Below are positions 15,151 through 25,100 of a DNA stretch of 64,000 nucleotides, in pieces. The notes beneath the pieces were generated by a model that searched no databases, was not told the DNA's origin, and worked only from the letters and a program-made list of their open reading frames with translations. The DNA comes from Acidobacteriota bacterium (GTDB lineage Bacteria; Acidobacteriota; Blastocatellia; Pyrinomonadales; Pyrinomonadaceae), in assembly GCA_018269075.1 (NCBI GenBank), contig JAFDVJ010000081.1, positions 1-64,000 of the forward strand. Direction: 5' to 3'. The position numbers and the translations under genes were made by a program. Position 1 is the stretch's first letter; each line of letters begins with the position of its first letter.

Positions 15151-17289
15151 ATGCCAAAAACCACAAAACCGCGCTCCTACGTAAAAAAACTGACATTTTT
15201 GATGAGCCTCGCGCTTTTTATTTATCTGCTGTTTCCGCTGACCGCGCGAATGCAGAGCGAAACGACGGAAGAATTCAATGAATCGCCGCCCGGGTTTCTG
15301 GCCGGCAGCGGCGCCGGCGACCTCGACCCGACCTTTTCGGGGGGCGGAAAGACCTCGCTCGATCTTTACGGAAACGACTCCGATTACGGCTACGCGACCG
15401 TCCGGCAGCCGGACGGCAAGCTGATTGTCGCCGGCGAACGGGCACAAACGCCGTGTCTCGTTCGCTACAACCCCGACGGCTCGCTCGATCGGACGTTCTG
15501 GAACGCGCAGCTCACCCCGAATATGCCGAAGGGCATCGCCTGTTCTTTTTCCGGAAACGGCGGCGGCTATTTTTTCGACGTCCTCGTCCAGCCAGACGGA
15601 AAGATCGTCGCGGTCGGAATTCAGAACATCGCGAGCGGCGACCGCTACACGAACGTCACGCGGTTCAACCCCGACGGCTCGCTCGACACCACCTTCAGCG
15701 GCGACGGCGCGCTTTTTTACAACCACAACGGCGGCGACGACTATTCGCTGGCCGGCGCGCTTCAAGCGGACGGCAAGCTGGTCGTGGCCGGAAAAGTCGG
15801 CGATACGGCCTCGCAGGTCGTCCGCATCAATACCGACGGCTCGGTCGATACGACCTTCGGCGCGGGCGGCGTTCAAAACTGGAACTATACGGGTTACAGC
15901 CGGAGCATCGGTTACGACGTCGCGATCGACGCGAACGGAAAAATCGTCGTCGGCGGATACGCGCTCGGTTCGAATAACGATTATGCGGTCACGCGGCTCG
16001 ATTCGAACGGCGCGTTCGACCCGACGTTTGTCGGCGGCGGCGGAACGGTTTCGGGCGGTACCGGCCGGCTGACCGTCGCGATTTCGACCAGCGACGATCT
16101 CGCGACGCATTTGAAGCTCCAGCCCGACGGGAAAATAATTCTGGCCGGCTACAGCGCGATCGCCGGTTCGGGCAACGATTTTTCGATGATCCGGCTGAAC
16201 GCGAACGGCGCGCTCGACCCGACGTTCGACGGCGACGGAAAAGTCAATACCAGTTTTACGGCCGGCTCGGACGACGTCGGCCGCGGCGTCGAGATCCAGC
16301 CCGACGGCAGGATCGTCCGCGTCGGCGAAACCAACGCCGCCGGCGGCAGCCGTTACGATTTCGGCGTCGTCCGCTACAATCCGAACGGCTCGCTCGACAC
16401 GACATTCGACGGCGACGGCAAGCTGACCACGCAGTTCAACGCCAACAACGCGACGCCCGAGGACGTCATCGTCCAGCCCGACGGCAAAATTTTCGTCGTC
16501 GGCCGCGGCGTCTGGAACTCGCTCGATTTCGAGACGGCGCGCTACAATCCGAACGGCGCGCTCGACACGAGCTGGGGCGCCGGCCGTAAACAGGTCGATT
16601 TCAACGCCGGCGACGATTTTGGGACGGACGTCGCGCAGCAGGCCGACGGCAAACTGGTCGTCGTCGGAAGAGCTTTGTTCGGCAGCAATTTCCGCTTCGC
16701 GCTGGCCCGGTTCAATGCCGACGGAACGCCCGACACCGGTTTCGGCAGCGGCGGCCGGAGTTTTCCGCTGCTGGTGAACAGCGATTACGGCGAATCGGTG
16801 GCGATCGATCCGGCGACAAGCAAAATCTATGTCGGCGGATTTACTTATAACGGCGCCGGCGACTACGACTTTTTGCTCGCCCGCTACAATCCGAACGGCG
16901 CGCTCGACACGACTTTCGGGACGGGCGGTTTTGCGCGGCGGCACAATTCGTCGGACGACCGGATTTATTCGATCGCGCTGCTGCCCGACGGCGACGTCGT
17001 CGGCGTCGGCTACACCGTCGGCGGCAATGTCGATTTCGCGGTTCTGCGGTTCGACGTCGCGACCAACGGCTGGGACCCGGGATTCGACGGCGACGGCCTG
17101 CGGACGATCGCGATCGCCAATGCCGACATCGCCTACGACGTCGCGATCGACGCGAACGGCAGGATCGTCCTCTGCGGCGCGAGCCGGCCGACCTCCGGCG
17201 ATTTTATTCTGATGAGACTGAATCCGGCGACCGGCGCCAACGACCCGGCCTTTAACGGCGGCAATATCGTCGAGACCTTTACCGCTTAA
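15151..17289 (+). CDS. Delta-60 repeat secreted protein, N-terminal part (ends at premature TAA)
   Basis: 712 codons. GGAG lies 6 nt before the second of two adjacent ATGs, so 15151 is preferred over 15148. An N-terminal hydrophobic export segment (KKLTFLMSLALFIYLLFPLTA) is followed by about twelve delta-60 repeats of roughly 55 residues, with the pattern 'QPDGKIVVAG....RYNPNGSLDTTFDGDGK'. The frame stops at TAA (17287-17289) in the middle of a repeat. The same frame then continues open with further delta-60 repeats and C-terminal domains to 19614, so this is the front part of a larger gene cut by one nonsense codon. Delta-60 units are beta-propeller-like; the protein is probably extracellular. 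Confidence 0.85.
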   Translation: MPKTTKPRSYVKKLTFLMSLALFIYLLFPLTARMQSETTEEFNESPPGFLAGSGAGDLDPTFSGGGKTSLDLYGNDSDYGYATVRQPDGKLIVAGERAQTPCLVRYNPDGSLDRTFWNAQLTPNMPKGIACSFSGNGGGYFFDVLVQPDGKIVAVGIQNIASGDRYTNVTRFNPDGSLDTTFSGDGALFYNHNGGDDYSLAGALQADGKLVVAGKVGDTASQVVRINTDGSVDTTFGAGGVQNWNYTGYSRSIGYDVAIDANGKIVVGGYALGSNNDYAVTRLDSNGAFDPTFVGGGGTVSGGTGRLTVAISTSDDLATHLKLQPDGKIILAGYSAIAGSGNDFSMIRLNANGALDPTFDGDGKVNTSFTAGSDDVGRGVEIQPDGRIVRVGETNAAGGSRYDFGVVRYNPNGSLDTTFDGDGKLTTQFNANNATPEDVIVQPDGKIFVVGRGVWNSLDFETARYNPNGALDTSWGAGRKQVDFNAGDDFGTDVAQQADGKLVVVGRALFGSNFRFALARFNADGTPDTGFGSGGRSFPLLVNSDYGESVAIDPATSKIYVGGFTYNGAGDYDFLLARYNPNGALDTTFGTGGFARRHNSSDDRIYSIALLPDGDVVGVGYTVGGNVDFAVLRFDVATNGWDPGFDGDGLRTIAIANADIAYDVAIDANGRIVLCGASRPTSGDFILMRLNPATGANDPAFNGGNIVETFTA

Positions 17290-19614
17290 GACGACGAACC
17301 GCGCGCGCTGGCTTTACAGCCCGACGGCAAAATCGTCGTCGCCGGTTACGGCAACACCGGCGCCAACGCCGAGGATTTCGTCGTCGCGCGCTACACCGAT
17401 ACCGGCGCGCCGGACCCGACTTTCGATTTCGACGGGCGGCAGATCGCGACCTTTACCGGCTCGCCCGAGATCGCCCACAGCGTCGTCGTTCAGGCCGACG
17501 GCAAAATTCTGCTCGGCGGCTATGCGCTCGGCGGAATCAATAACGATTATGCATTTGCACGCCTTAACTCCGATGGCTCGTTCGATCCGACTTTCGGCAG
17601 CGGCGGGCGGCGAATTTACGACTTCGGCGGCTATAACGATTACGCCAATGGTAAAATGATCATTCAAGCCGACGGTAAGGCGGTCGCGGTCGGGCAATCA
17701 AGCAATGGCATCAACTGGGAATACGGCATCGTCAGAATGCTGACGACTTCGGCCGCCGACTGCAGCTACAGCCTGTCGCCGGCGAGCCAGACGGTCGCGC
17801 AGGCGGGCGGAAGTTTTTCGGCGGCCGTCACGACGACCGGCCAGTGTACGTGGACGGCCGTCAGCAATGCCGGCTGGCTGAACTTTACCGGCAGCACCAA
17901 CGGCACCGGCAACGGAACGGTCGCTTATTCGGTCGATCCGAATCCGAACGCGGTTTCGCGGACCGGCACGATCACCGTCGGCGGGCAGACTCTGTCCGTC
18001 ACGCAGTTCGGCGCGAACGTCGCGGTCTCGATCCCGACGGCGCTGACGGGTCAGAACGGCTCGGCGCTGACGGTTCCCGTCAACGTCGGCGACACGACCG
18101 GACAGGGCATTTTGAGCTACGATTTCACGCTCGCCTACGATCCGGCGGTGCTCGTGCCGCAGGTCGTGCCGGCCGACGCGAGCGGGACGCTTTCGAGCGC
18201 ATTCACCATCACGGTCAATCCGAACACGCCCGGCACGCTCGTCGTTTCGGGCTTCGGCACATCCGTTTTGTCGGGCGCGGGCACGCTGCTCAACCTGAAA
18301 TTCAACGTCGTCGGAAATTACCCGAGCTGCTCGGCCCTGAATTTCACGGCTCTTACCTTCAACGCCGGAAATCCGCCGAATCAGACCGCCAGCGGACAGT
18401 TCTGCGTGATCAACGGCAACATCAGCGGCACGATCAGGTACGTCAACGGCGCGCCGACCCAGCCGGGCGTGCAGAACGTCACGGTCAGCGCCGTCGGTTC
18501 GACGACGATCACCGGCGCGACCGATGCGGGCGGTTATTACGAACTGACCGGATTTTCGACCGGCGCCTACACGGTGACGCCGTCCAAGACCGGCGACGCC
18601 AACGGGATTACTTCGTTCGACGCGTCGCTGGTCGCCCAGCACGTTGTCGGTCTGACGACGCTCAGCGGATCGCAGCAGCTCGCCGGCGACACGAACAACA
18701 ACGGCGCGCTGAACTCGTTCGACGCGGCCCTGATCGCGCAGTATTCGGTCAACATCGCGAATCCGCTGAGCATCGCGGGAACCTGGAAATTCAGCCCGGC
18801 GAGCCGCAGTTACCCGAACGTCGTGACGGATACGCCGAACCAGAATTACGACGCGATCCTCGTCGGCGAGGTTTCGGGCAACTGGACGCCGCCGTCGCCG
18901 TTCGCGGGCTTTTTCGACGAGAAGTCGGTCTTTCCGGCGGAGCGGTCGATTGCCGTCGGTCTGCCGGACGCTTACGGTTCGCGCGGTTCGACCGTCACCG
19001 TGCCGGTGACGGTCGGAAAAGACGTCGCCGGAATGGGCGTGGTGGCATATCAGGTCGATTTTAATTACGATCCGGCGATCGTCGAGCCCGATCCGGCATT
19101 TGTCTCGACGGCCGGAACGATGAGCGACGGATTGAGCGTGACCGTCAATAACGCGACCGCCGGCCGGACCCGGATCGCCGTCTTCGGCACGGCGCCGATC
19201 GCCGGTCAGGGAACCCTGATAAATCTCCGCTTCAGGGTGATCGGCGCGCCGAATCAGGTTTCGCCGCTGACCTGGACGAGCTTCTTTTTCAACGAGGGCA
19301 GTCCGCATACGACGGCCGGCAGCGGGCGGATCACGGTGCTCGCGCCGACGGCCGCGAACGCCGTCGTGGCGGGCCGCGTGACGACGGCCGAGGGCGCCGG
19401 CATTCGCGGCGCGGCCGTCACGCTGACCGATGCCGGCGGCCGGGCGCGGACGGTCACGACCGGCACGTTCGGCTACTACAATTTCGCGGACGTCCCGGTC
19501 GGCACGGCGGTTCTGACCGTCACTTCGAAGCGTTACGCGTTCGATGATCCGACCCGGATCATCGACGTCCGCGACAACGTCGGCGAAATCGTCTTCACGG
19601 CGACCGGCCGCTAA
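17290..19614 (+). CDS. C-terminal part of the delta-60 protein: BACON-like, cohesin, dockerin, cohesin, carboxypeptidase-regulatory domains
   Basis: In frame with the preceding part, separated only by the TAA. The first internal ATG is 17656 and an independent product would start there at the earliest. About 17290-17740 encodes two more delta-60 repeats. Then follow a BACON-like Ig domain (CSYSLSPASQTVAQAGGSFSAAV), a cohesin-like domain (VGDTTGQGILSYDFTLAYDPAVL), a carboxypeptidase-regulatory unit, and a dockerin-like pair (GDANGITSFDASLVAQ, GDTNNNGALNSFDAALIAQ). A second cohesin-like domain (VGKDVAGMGVVAYQVDFNYDPAIV) and a final regulatory domain close it. Without the upstream export signal this part alone would stay in the cytoplasm, so it is functional only if the stop is read through or is a sequence error. 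Confidence 0.8.
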   Translation, partial: DDEPRALALQPDGKIVVAGYGNTGANAEDFVVARYTDTGAPDPTFDFDGRQIATFTGSPEIAHSVVVQADGKILLGGYALGGINNDYAFARLNSDGSFDPTFGSGGRRIYDFGGYNDYANGKMIIQADGKAVAVGQSSNGINWEYGIVRMLTTSAADCSYSLSPASQTVAQAGGSFSAAVTTTGQCTWTAVSNAGWLNFTGSTNGTGNGTVAYSVDPNPNAVSRTGTITVGGQTLSVTQFGANVAVSIPTALTGQNGSALTVPVNVGDTTGQGILSYDFTLAYDPAVLVPQVVPADASGTLSSAFTITVNPNTPGTLVVSGFGTSVLSGAGTLLNLKFNVVGNYPSCSALNFTALTFNAGNPPNQTASGQFCVINGNISGTIRYVNGAPTQPGVQNVTVSAVGSTTITGATDAGGYYELTGFSTGAYTVTPSKTGDANGITSFDASLVAQHVVGLTTLSGSQQLAGDTNNNGALNSFDAALIAQYSVNIANPLSIAGTWKFSPASRSYPNVVTDTPNQNYDAILVGEVSGNWTPPSPFAGFFDEKSVFPAERSIAVGLPDAYGSRGSTVTVPVTVGKDVAGMGVVAYQVDFNYDPAIVEPDPAFVSTAGTMSDGLSVTVNNATAGRTRIAVFGTAPIAGQGTLINLRFRVIGAPNQVSPLTWTSFFFNEGSPHTTAGSGRITVLAPTAANAVVAGRVTTAEGAGIRGAAVTLTDAGGRARTVTTGTFGYYNFADVPVGTAVLTVTSKRYAFDDPTRIIDVRDNVGEIVFTATGR

Positions 19615-19636
19615 AATTGGCGGCGAAGTAAAAGGC

Positions 19637-19668
19637 GAGGCCCGATGAAAATCGGGCCTCGTATTTTT
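19637..19668 (+). terminator. Terminator after the delta-60/cohesin gene
   Basis: A 10-bp perfect stem (GAGGCCCGAT/ATCGGGCCTC) with a GAAA tetraloop, followed by GTATTTTTG. Confidence 0.92.
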
Positions 19669-19676
19669 GTTGACCC

Positions 19677-19810
19677 GGAACGCCGGCATCCTGCCGGCAA
19701 ACGTCGCCGAAAGCGGCGTCGCAGCGTTTCATTTTCCTGGCGATCTTCGTGGAAATGAAAGGCCGTTTGCGTTTTTACAAGGGCATTGCCGGCAGGATGC
19801 CGGCGCTCCG
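19677..19810. repeat. MITE-like element with terminal inverted repeats (copy 1)
   Basis: The ends are inverted (CGCCGGCATCCTGCCGGCAA and its complement, then GCGCTCC) around a core containing 'AAATGAAAGGCCGTTTGCGT'. A related element lies at 31496-31603. There is no open frame inside. It lies between the 3' ends of convergent genes. Confidence 0.75.
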
Positions 19811-19815
19811 TAAAG

Positions 19816-21873
19816 TTATTCGTCCGCCTTCTTCGCCGTGAAAATGCGCGAGCCGAATTCGAACGGGCGGCGCAGGTTGAAGCGCGGGGCGTCGATGTTG
19901 TCGGTGATCTCGACGCGGTTCGCGGTCAGCGTCGCGCCGGTCACGCGCTGAAAGGTGGAGATCGCCTTGTTGAGCGAGGTCTGCGCCTGCAGCTCGCTCG
20001 CCCGTGCGGCGATCAGCGACGTCTGCCGCTGAAAGACGAGAAAGACGGTCGAGGTGCCGGCGCGAAACTGGCGCTGCTCGCTTTCGTAAAGCTGTTCGGC
20101 CGAGGCGCGCGTCGCGGCCGCCGCCTGCAGCCGGGCTTCGGCCGACCGGAGCGACTGGAGCGCGTTGCGGACGTCGGCCTCGATGACCTGTTCCTGCTGC
20201 GCCCGCTGGTTCTCGATCTGCGTGCCCTCGGCGAGCGTCCGTCCGAGATTCGCCTTCGCCGTCCGGTTGCCGAACGGCAGGCTGATCCGGACGCCGATGT
20301 TGTAGGTCGGGTAATCGGCCTGCAGGAGATTCGTGATCGATTTGAAATAACCGCCGACGAGGTTCGTCGGGACGGTCGATGTGGTCGTCGTCGTCGGCAG
20401 CGGCGGCAGTCCGTTGAGCGCCGACAACTCGTTGACGCGCGCCGTCAGCGCCGAGGTCGTCGTGCTCGTGCGCGGCGGCGTGGCCGCGCCGGCGAGACCG
20501 TTGCCCGTGTAGGTGCCGACGAGATCGATCTGCGGCTTGGTCTGGTCGCGGTAATATTTTTCGTTGATCTTGTTGATCTCGGCGCTGGTTTTGAGCTGCG
20601 CGATTTCCTGCCGGTTGGCGAGCGCCGCGGTGATCGCCTGATCGAGCGGGACTTTCGGCACTTCGAGCTCGACCGGCGAGACGGGGACGAGCGCGCGCGC
20701 CCAGATGTCGTTCGTGCGGTCGGGCAGCATCAGCGTTTTGAGCGTGTTTTCGGCCTGCGTGACGTCTTCCTGCGCGGTGTAGACGTTCTGCTCGAAGGTC
20801 GTGATCTGCGCGCCGGCGGCGATGATGTCGATCGGCGCGAGGACGCCCTTCGCGACGAGCCGCTGGTTGCTCTCCAATTGGAGCCGCGCCTGTTTGACGG
20901 CGTCGATCTGGACCTGCAGGTTTCTCAAAGCGTAAGCGAGATCCCAGTACGCCTGTTCGACCTGCGCGATGACCTCGATCGCGCGCTGGCGAAACTGCGC
21001 GTCCGACAGGCTCAGATTTTTCTTGGCGATCTCGATCGTCCGGCGGTTGGTGTCGATCCGGCGGCCGCGAAAGAGCGGCTGCGTGTAGGTGATCGTCAGG
21101 ATCGACGGATACTGCGGGTTGAGCGTCGCGTTCTGGTTGGTCGTCGTGGTGCGCGACGACGAGAAATCGACGCTGTACGAGCCGCCCTGATACGGCGAAA
21201 AGCCGTTGACGCCGAAGCCGCCCGTCAGGCTCCGCTGCGTGACCGAGCCGTTCGTCGCGCCGCCGATCGTCGAGGCGGTCGGCGTCGTCCGGCTCTCGTA
21301 GAAATTCTCCGACGTGAAGGTCGGATCGTAGACGCCCTGCGCGGCGCGCAGATTGAACTCGGAAATCTGGACGCCGATCCGCGACGAATCGATGTCGTTG
21401 TTGTTCTGGAGCGCGAGCGTGATCGCGTCCTGCAGCGAGATCGGCAGCTGGTCGGCGACGTCGACGCCGACCCGGTCGGCCGACGGCAGCGGACGCGCCG
21501 GCGCCTGAAAATTCGGCGCGATCGGCGGCGGCTCGTCGGGCAATTGCGTCGGTGCGACGCCGGTCGCGTTGCCGACCGACTGCGTCGGCGTCAGCGTCGT
21601 CGGCGTCGTGTTCGGCGTCTGCGTCTGCGACGGGACGGTCGGCGTCGGGCTGTTCGGATTCGCGGTCGTCGGCTGCGTCTGCGGCGTATTGTTTTGCTGC
21701 TGCTGCTGCGTCTGCGGATTCTGCTGCTGCCGGTTCTGCTCCTGCTGCTGCTGGTTCGGCGTCGTCACGGTGCCCGGCGTCGCCGCCGGATTCGGGGTCG
21801 AGGTCGGATTCTGCGCCGCCGCCAGCCACGATGCGCAGAAGATCAGGCCGATACTAAAAATCAATCTCTTCAT
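19816..21873 (-). CDS. TolC-family outer-membrane efflux protein
   Basis: 685 aa. The ATG at 21873 has AAGGG 9 nt upstream and opens a signal peptide (MKRLIFSIGLIFCASWLAAAQ). Residues 22-125 are a low-complexity Gln/Asn/Thr/Pro linker (runs such as QQQQEQNRQQQ), absent from classic TolC. Two OEP repeats follow, e.g. 'LSLQDAITLALQNNNDIDSS..' and 'VPLDQAITAALANRQEIAQLKTSAEINKINEKYY', with 'NIGVRISLPFGNRTAKANLGRT' in the second half. It forms the outer-membrane channel of the tripartite pump encoded by the next two genes upstream. About 240 bp with a heptamer element separate it from the pump gene. Confidence 0.92.
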   Translation of the reverse strand: MKRLIFSIGLIFCASWLAAAQNPTSTPNPAATPGTVTTPNQQQQEQNRQQQNPQTQQQQQNNTPQTQPTTANPNSPTPTVPSQTQTPNTTPTTLTPTQSVGNATGVAPTQLPDEPPPIAPNFQAPARPLPSADRVGVDVADQLPISLQDAITLALQNNNDIDSSRIGVQISEFNLRAAQGVYDPTFTSENFYESRTTPTASTIGGATNGSVTQRSLTGGFGVNGFSPYQGGSYSVDFSSSRTTTTNQNATLNPQYPSILTITYTQPLFRGRRIDTNRRTIEIAKKNLSLSDAQFRQRAIEVIAQVEQAYWDLAYALRNLQVQIDAVKQARLQLESNQRLVAKGVLAPIDIIAAGAQITTFEQNVYTAQEDVTQAENTLKTLMLPDRTNDIWARALVPVSPVELEVPKVPLDQAITAALANRQEIAQLKTSAEINKINEKYYRDQTKPQIDLVGTYTGNGLAGAATPPRTSTTTSALTARVNELSALNGLPPLPTTTTTSTVPTNLVGGYFKSITNLLQADYPTYNIGVRISLPFGNRTAKANLGRTLAEGTQIENQRAQQEQVIEADVRNALQSLRSAEARLQAAAATRASAEQLYESEQRQFRAGTSTVFLVFQRQTSLIAARASELQAQTSLNKAISTFQRVTGATLTANRVEITDNIDAPRFNLRRPFEFGSRIFTAKKADE

Positions 21874-21893
21874 CACTTAAAACCCTTGTCGAA

Positions 21894-22107
21894 TTCGGAT
21901 TTCGGATTTCGGATTTCGGATTGCTCGAAACCGGGCTGTTTTGCCTTGACGCGGCAGCCGGTGATCCATAGAAAAAATCCCGATGCCGCGTCATTTATCC
22001 AATATCCAAAACGCTATATCATATTTTCCGGCCCAAAAACCGGTCTAAATCTCATTCAAACTCCGCCCAACAAAACCAATCCGAAATCCGCAATCCGCAA
22101 TCCGCAA
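21894..22107. repeat. Heptamer arrays between pump and TolC genes
   Basis: Forward ATTTCGG units (21894-21922) and, about 155 bp later, inverted units of a variant, CCGCAAT (22077-22107). The variant unit shows that arrays homogenise locally. The region lies inside the presumed efflux operon. Confidence 0.85.
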
Positions 22108-22114
22108 TCCGCAA

Positions 22115-25100
22115 TCATTCCGTTGTTCGCGGCTCGCCGAAGCTTTCGCGGGCGTCATCTTCCGGTTCGGTCGGCGGCTCGTCCTTGCGGCGCGCGTAAA
22201 GCGTCGCGGCGTCGGCGAGCTTGCCGGTGACCGGGCGAAACCAGTTGCGGATGCCTTCGAACCGCCCGCTGATGCGCTGGAAGACGCGCGATTCCTGCGC
22301 GTCGTCGAACAGCGAGTAGAAAACCGGCACCGCGAGCAGCGTCAGCAGCAGACAGAGACTCTGACCGCCGACGACGAGCACGCCGATCGAGCGGTTCGTC
22401 GCCGCGCCCGCGCCGCTGCCGACGATCAGCGGCACCATTCCGGCGACGAGCGCGAGCGTCGTCATCAGAATCGGCCGCAGCCGGTCGCGGTTCGCCTGAA
22501 TGATCGCGTCGTAGCGGTTCATCCCGCGGCTCCGGAGCGTGTTCGTGTGGTCGATCTGGAGAATCGCGTTCTTTTTGACGATGCCGAACAGAAGCAGGAT
22601 GCCGAGCGCCGAAAAGATGTTCAGCGTCTGCCCGGCGATCAGCGTCGAGACGAGCGCGAACGGGATCGAGAGCGGCAGCGTCAGCAGGATCGTGATCGGG
22701 TGGATGAACGATTCGAACTGCGCCGCCAGAATCAGGTACATAAAGACGAACGACAGCAGAAACGCGTACAGAAACGACTGATAGGCGCGCTGCAGCTCCT
22801 TCGACTGGCCGGTCACGCCGGCCGTGTATTCGGTCGGCAGATTGAGTTCTTTGACGTATCCCTGCAGCTTGGCGAGCGCGTCCGATTCCGAGGCGTTCGG
22901 CGGGAGGCTCGCGCTGACCGTGATCTGTCGCTGACGGTTCAGCCGGCTGATCGTCGCCGGGCTCAGACCGTCGTCGATCTTGATCAGCTTTTCGAGCCCG
23001 ACCGTCCCGCCGTTGGTCGAGGCGACCGTGAAATACTGGAGATTGTTGCGGTCGCGCCGGTACGATTCCTCGGCCTGCAGGACGACGTCGTACTGCTTGT
23101 TGTTCTGGCTGAAGGTCGAGATGCGCTGGCCGGCCGCGAACGTGTTGAGCGCGGTCGCGACGTCGCCCGCCCGGACGCCGAGATCGGCCGCCTTGGCGCG
23201 GTCGATCGTCACCTGAATTTCCGGCGTGCCGGCGTCATACGAGCTGTCCGGATCGCGAAAGGCCGGGTCCTGCTTCATCTTTTCGACGAGCTGGTCGGCA
23301 TACTTCTGGAGCTGGGTCATATCCGGCCCCGAGAGATAATAACCGATGCCCGAGCCGCCGCGCCCCAAACCGAGGCTGCCCGAGATCGACGACTGCGCCG
23401 AGGCGTTGATGCGGTAATCCGGCGATTGATATTTCTTGAGGATGCCGCGCGTGCGGTTGATCAGCTCGGCCTGCGAAAACTGCCGCTGGTCGACCGGGAC
23501 GAGACTGACGTTGACGTTGCCGGAATTGCTCGAACCGCCAAAGCCGCCGCCGAAGCCGCCGGCCTGCACGAGCGTGTTCTTGACGCCCGGCAGCTGTTCG
23601 CGGACGTCGCGCGCGATCCGGTCGAGGATCGACTGCGTCGCCGAGAGCGACGTGCCCTGCGGGCCGCGCAAAGAAATCTGGAACGACGATTCGTCCTCGT
23701 CCGGCAGAAACGCCATTCCGACGAATTTGAAGAGCGGGTAGATCGAGGCGACGACCAGCAGACACAGCAGCACGACCGCCCAGCGAAAACGCATCGAGAG
23801 CTTGAGCAGCCACGTGTAGGTGCGGTCGATCTTGCTGTAAAACCAGCTGTCCTTGCTGTCATTCGATTTCGGATTTCGGATTTCGGATGGCGGGTTTTCC
23901 GCGTCGCCGGTCAGCATTCCATCGCCTTTAATTGGGGGCTCCTCCGCTTCTTCGCTGCCGGTGTCCGGCGCTTCCTTATGCGGCTTGATCCAGCGCGCGG
24001 CGAGCATCGGCGTGAGCGTGAACGAGACGATCAGGCTGACGGCGATCGCGGCGGCGCTCGTCAGACCGAACGACGACATAAAACGGCCGACGATGCCGGT
24101 CATAAACCCGACCGGGATGAAGACGGCGAGCAGCGAGAGCGTCGTCGCCAGAACGGCGAGACCGATCTCGCGCGTGCCCTCGATCGCCGCCTGAAATGGG
24201 TGCATTCCCTTTTCCTCGACGAAGCGGTAGATGTTTTCCAGCACGACGATCGCGTCGTCGATGACGATCCCGACCATCAGCGTGAGCGCGAGCATCGTCA
24301 TCTGGTTGAGCGAGTAGCCGAGCCACGCGATCAGCGCGAAAGCGGCGATGATCGAGGTCGGAATCGCGAGCGCCGAGATGATCGTCGAGCGGATGTTCCA
24401 CAAAAAGAAAAAGACGATGACGGCCGCGAAAATGCCGCCGAGAACGAGGTGCTCCTCGATCGCGTGGAGGCTGTTTTCGATGAATTCCGACTGGTCGCGC
24501 GTGACGACGACCTTCATATCCGGCGGCAGCGTCGGGATGATCTGGTTCATCCGTTCCTTGACGCCGTTGATCAGCGCGATCGTGTTCGAGCCGGACTGTT
24601 TGCGGATCGCCAGATACAGCGACTGGACGCCGTCGAGCGAAGCGGCCGAGGTCGCGTCGGCGCCGCCGTCGACGACGCGGCCGATGTCTTTGATCTTGAT
24701 CGGAAAGCCGTTGACGCTCTTGATGACGATCTCGTTGAACTGATTGACGTCGGTCAGCTTGCTGATCGTCCGGAGACCCGAAGTTTTCGGGCCCTCGATC
24801 AATGTTCCGCCGGGCAGCTCGAGATTCTGGCTGCGGATCGCGTTCGAAACCTCGGTGATCGAAAGGTTATAGGCCTTGAGCCGCATCGGGTCGACGTAGA
24901 TTTTGATCTGCCGGTCGCGGCCGCCGAAGATGATGACCTCGCCGATGCCGTCGACCGACTGGATCCGTTCCTGAATGTTGGTCTCGACGAAATCGTTGAG
25001 CGCGACCAGATTGCGCGGCGCGCTGATCGCGTAGATCAGAACCGGCTGCGAGTCGGGATCGGATTTTCGGACGACCGGCGGGTCGGCCGTTTCCGGCAGC

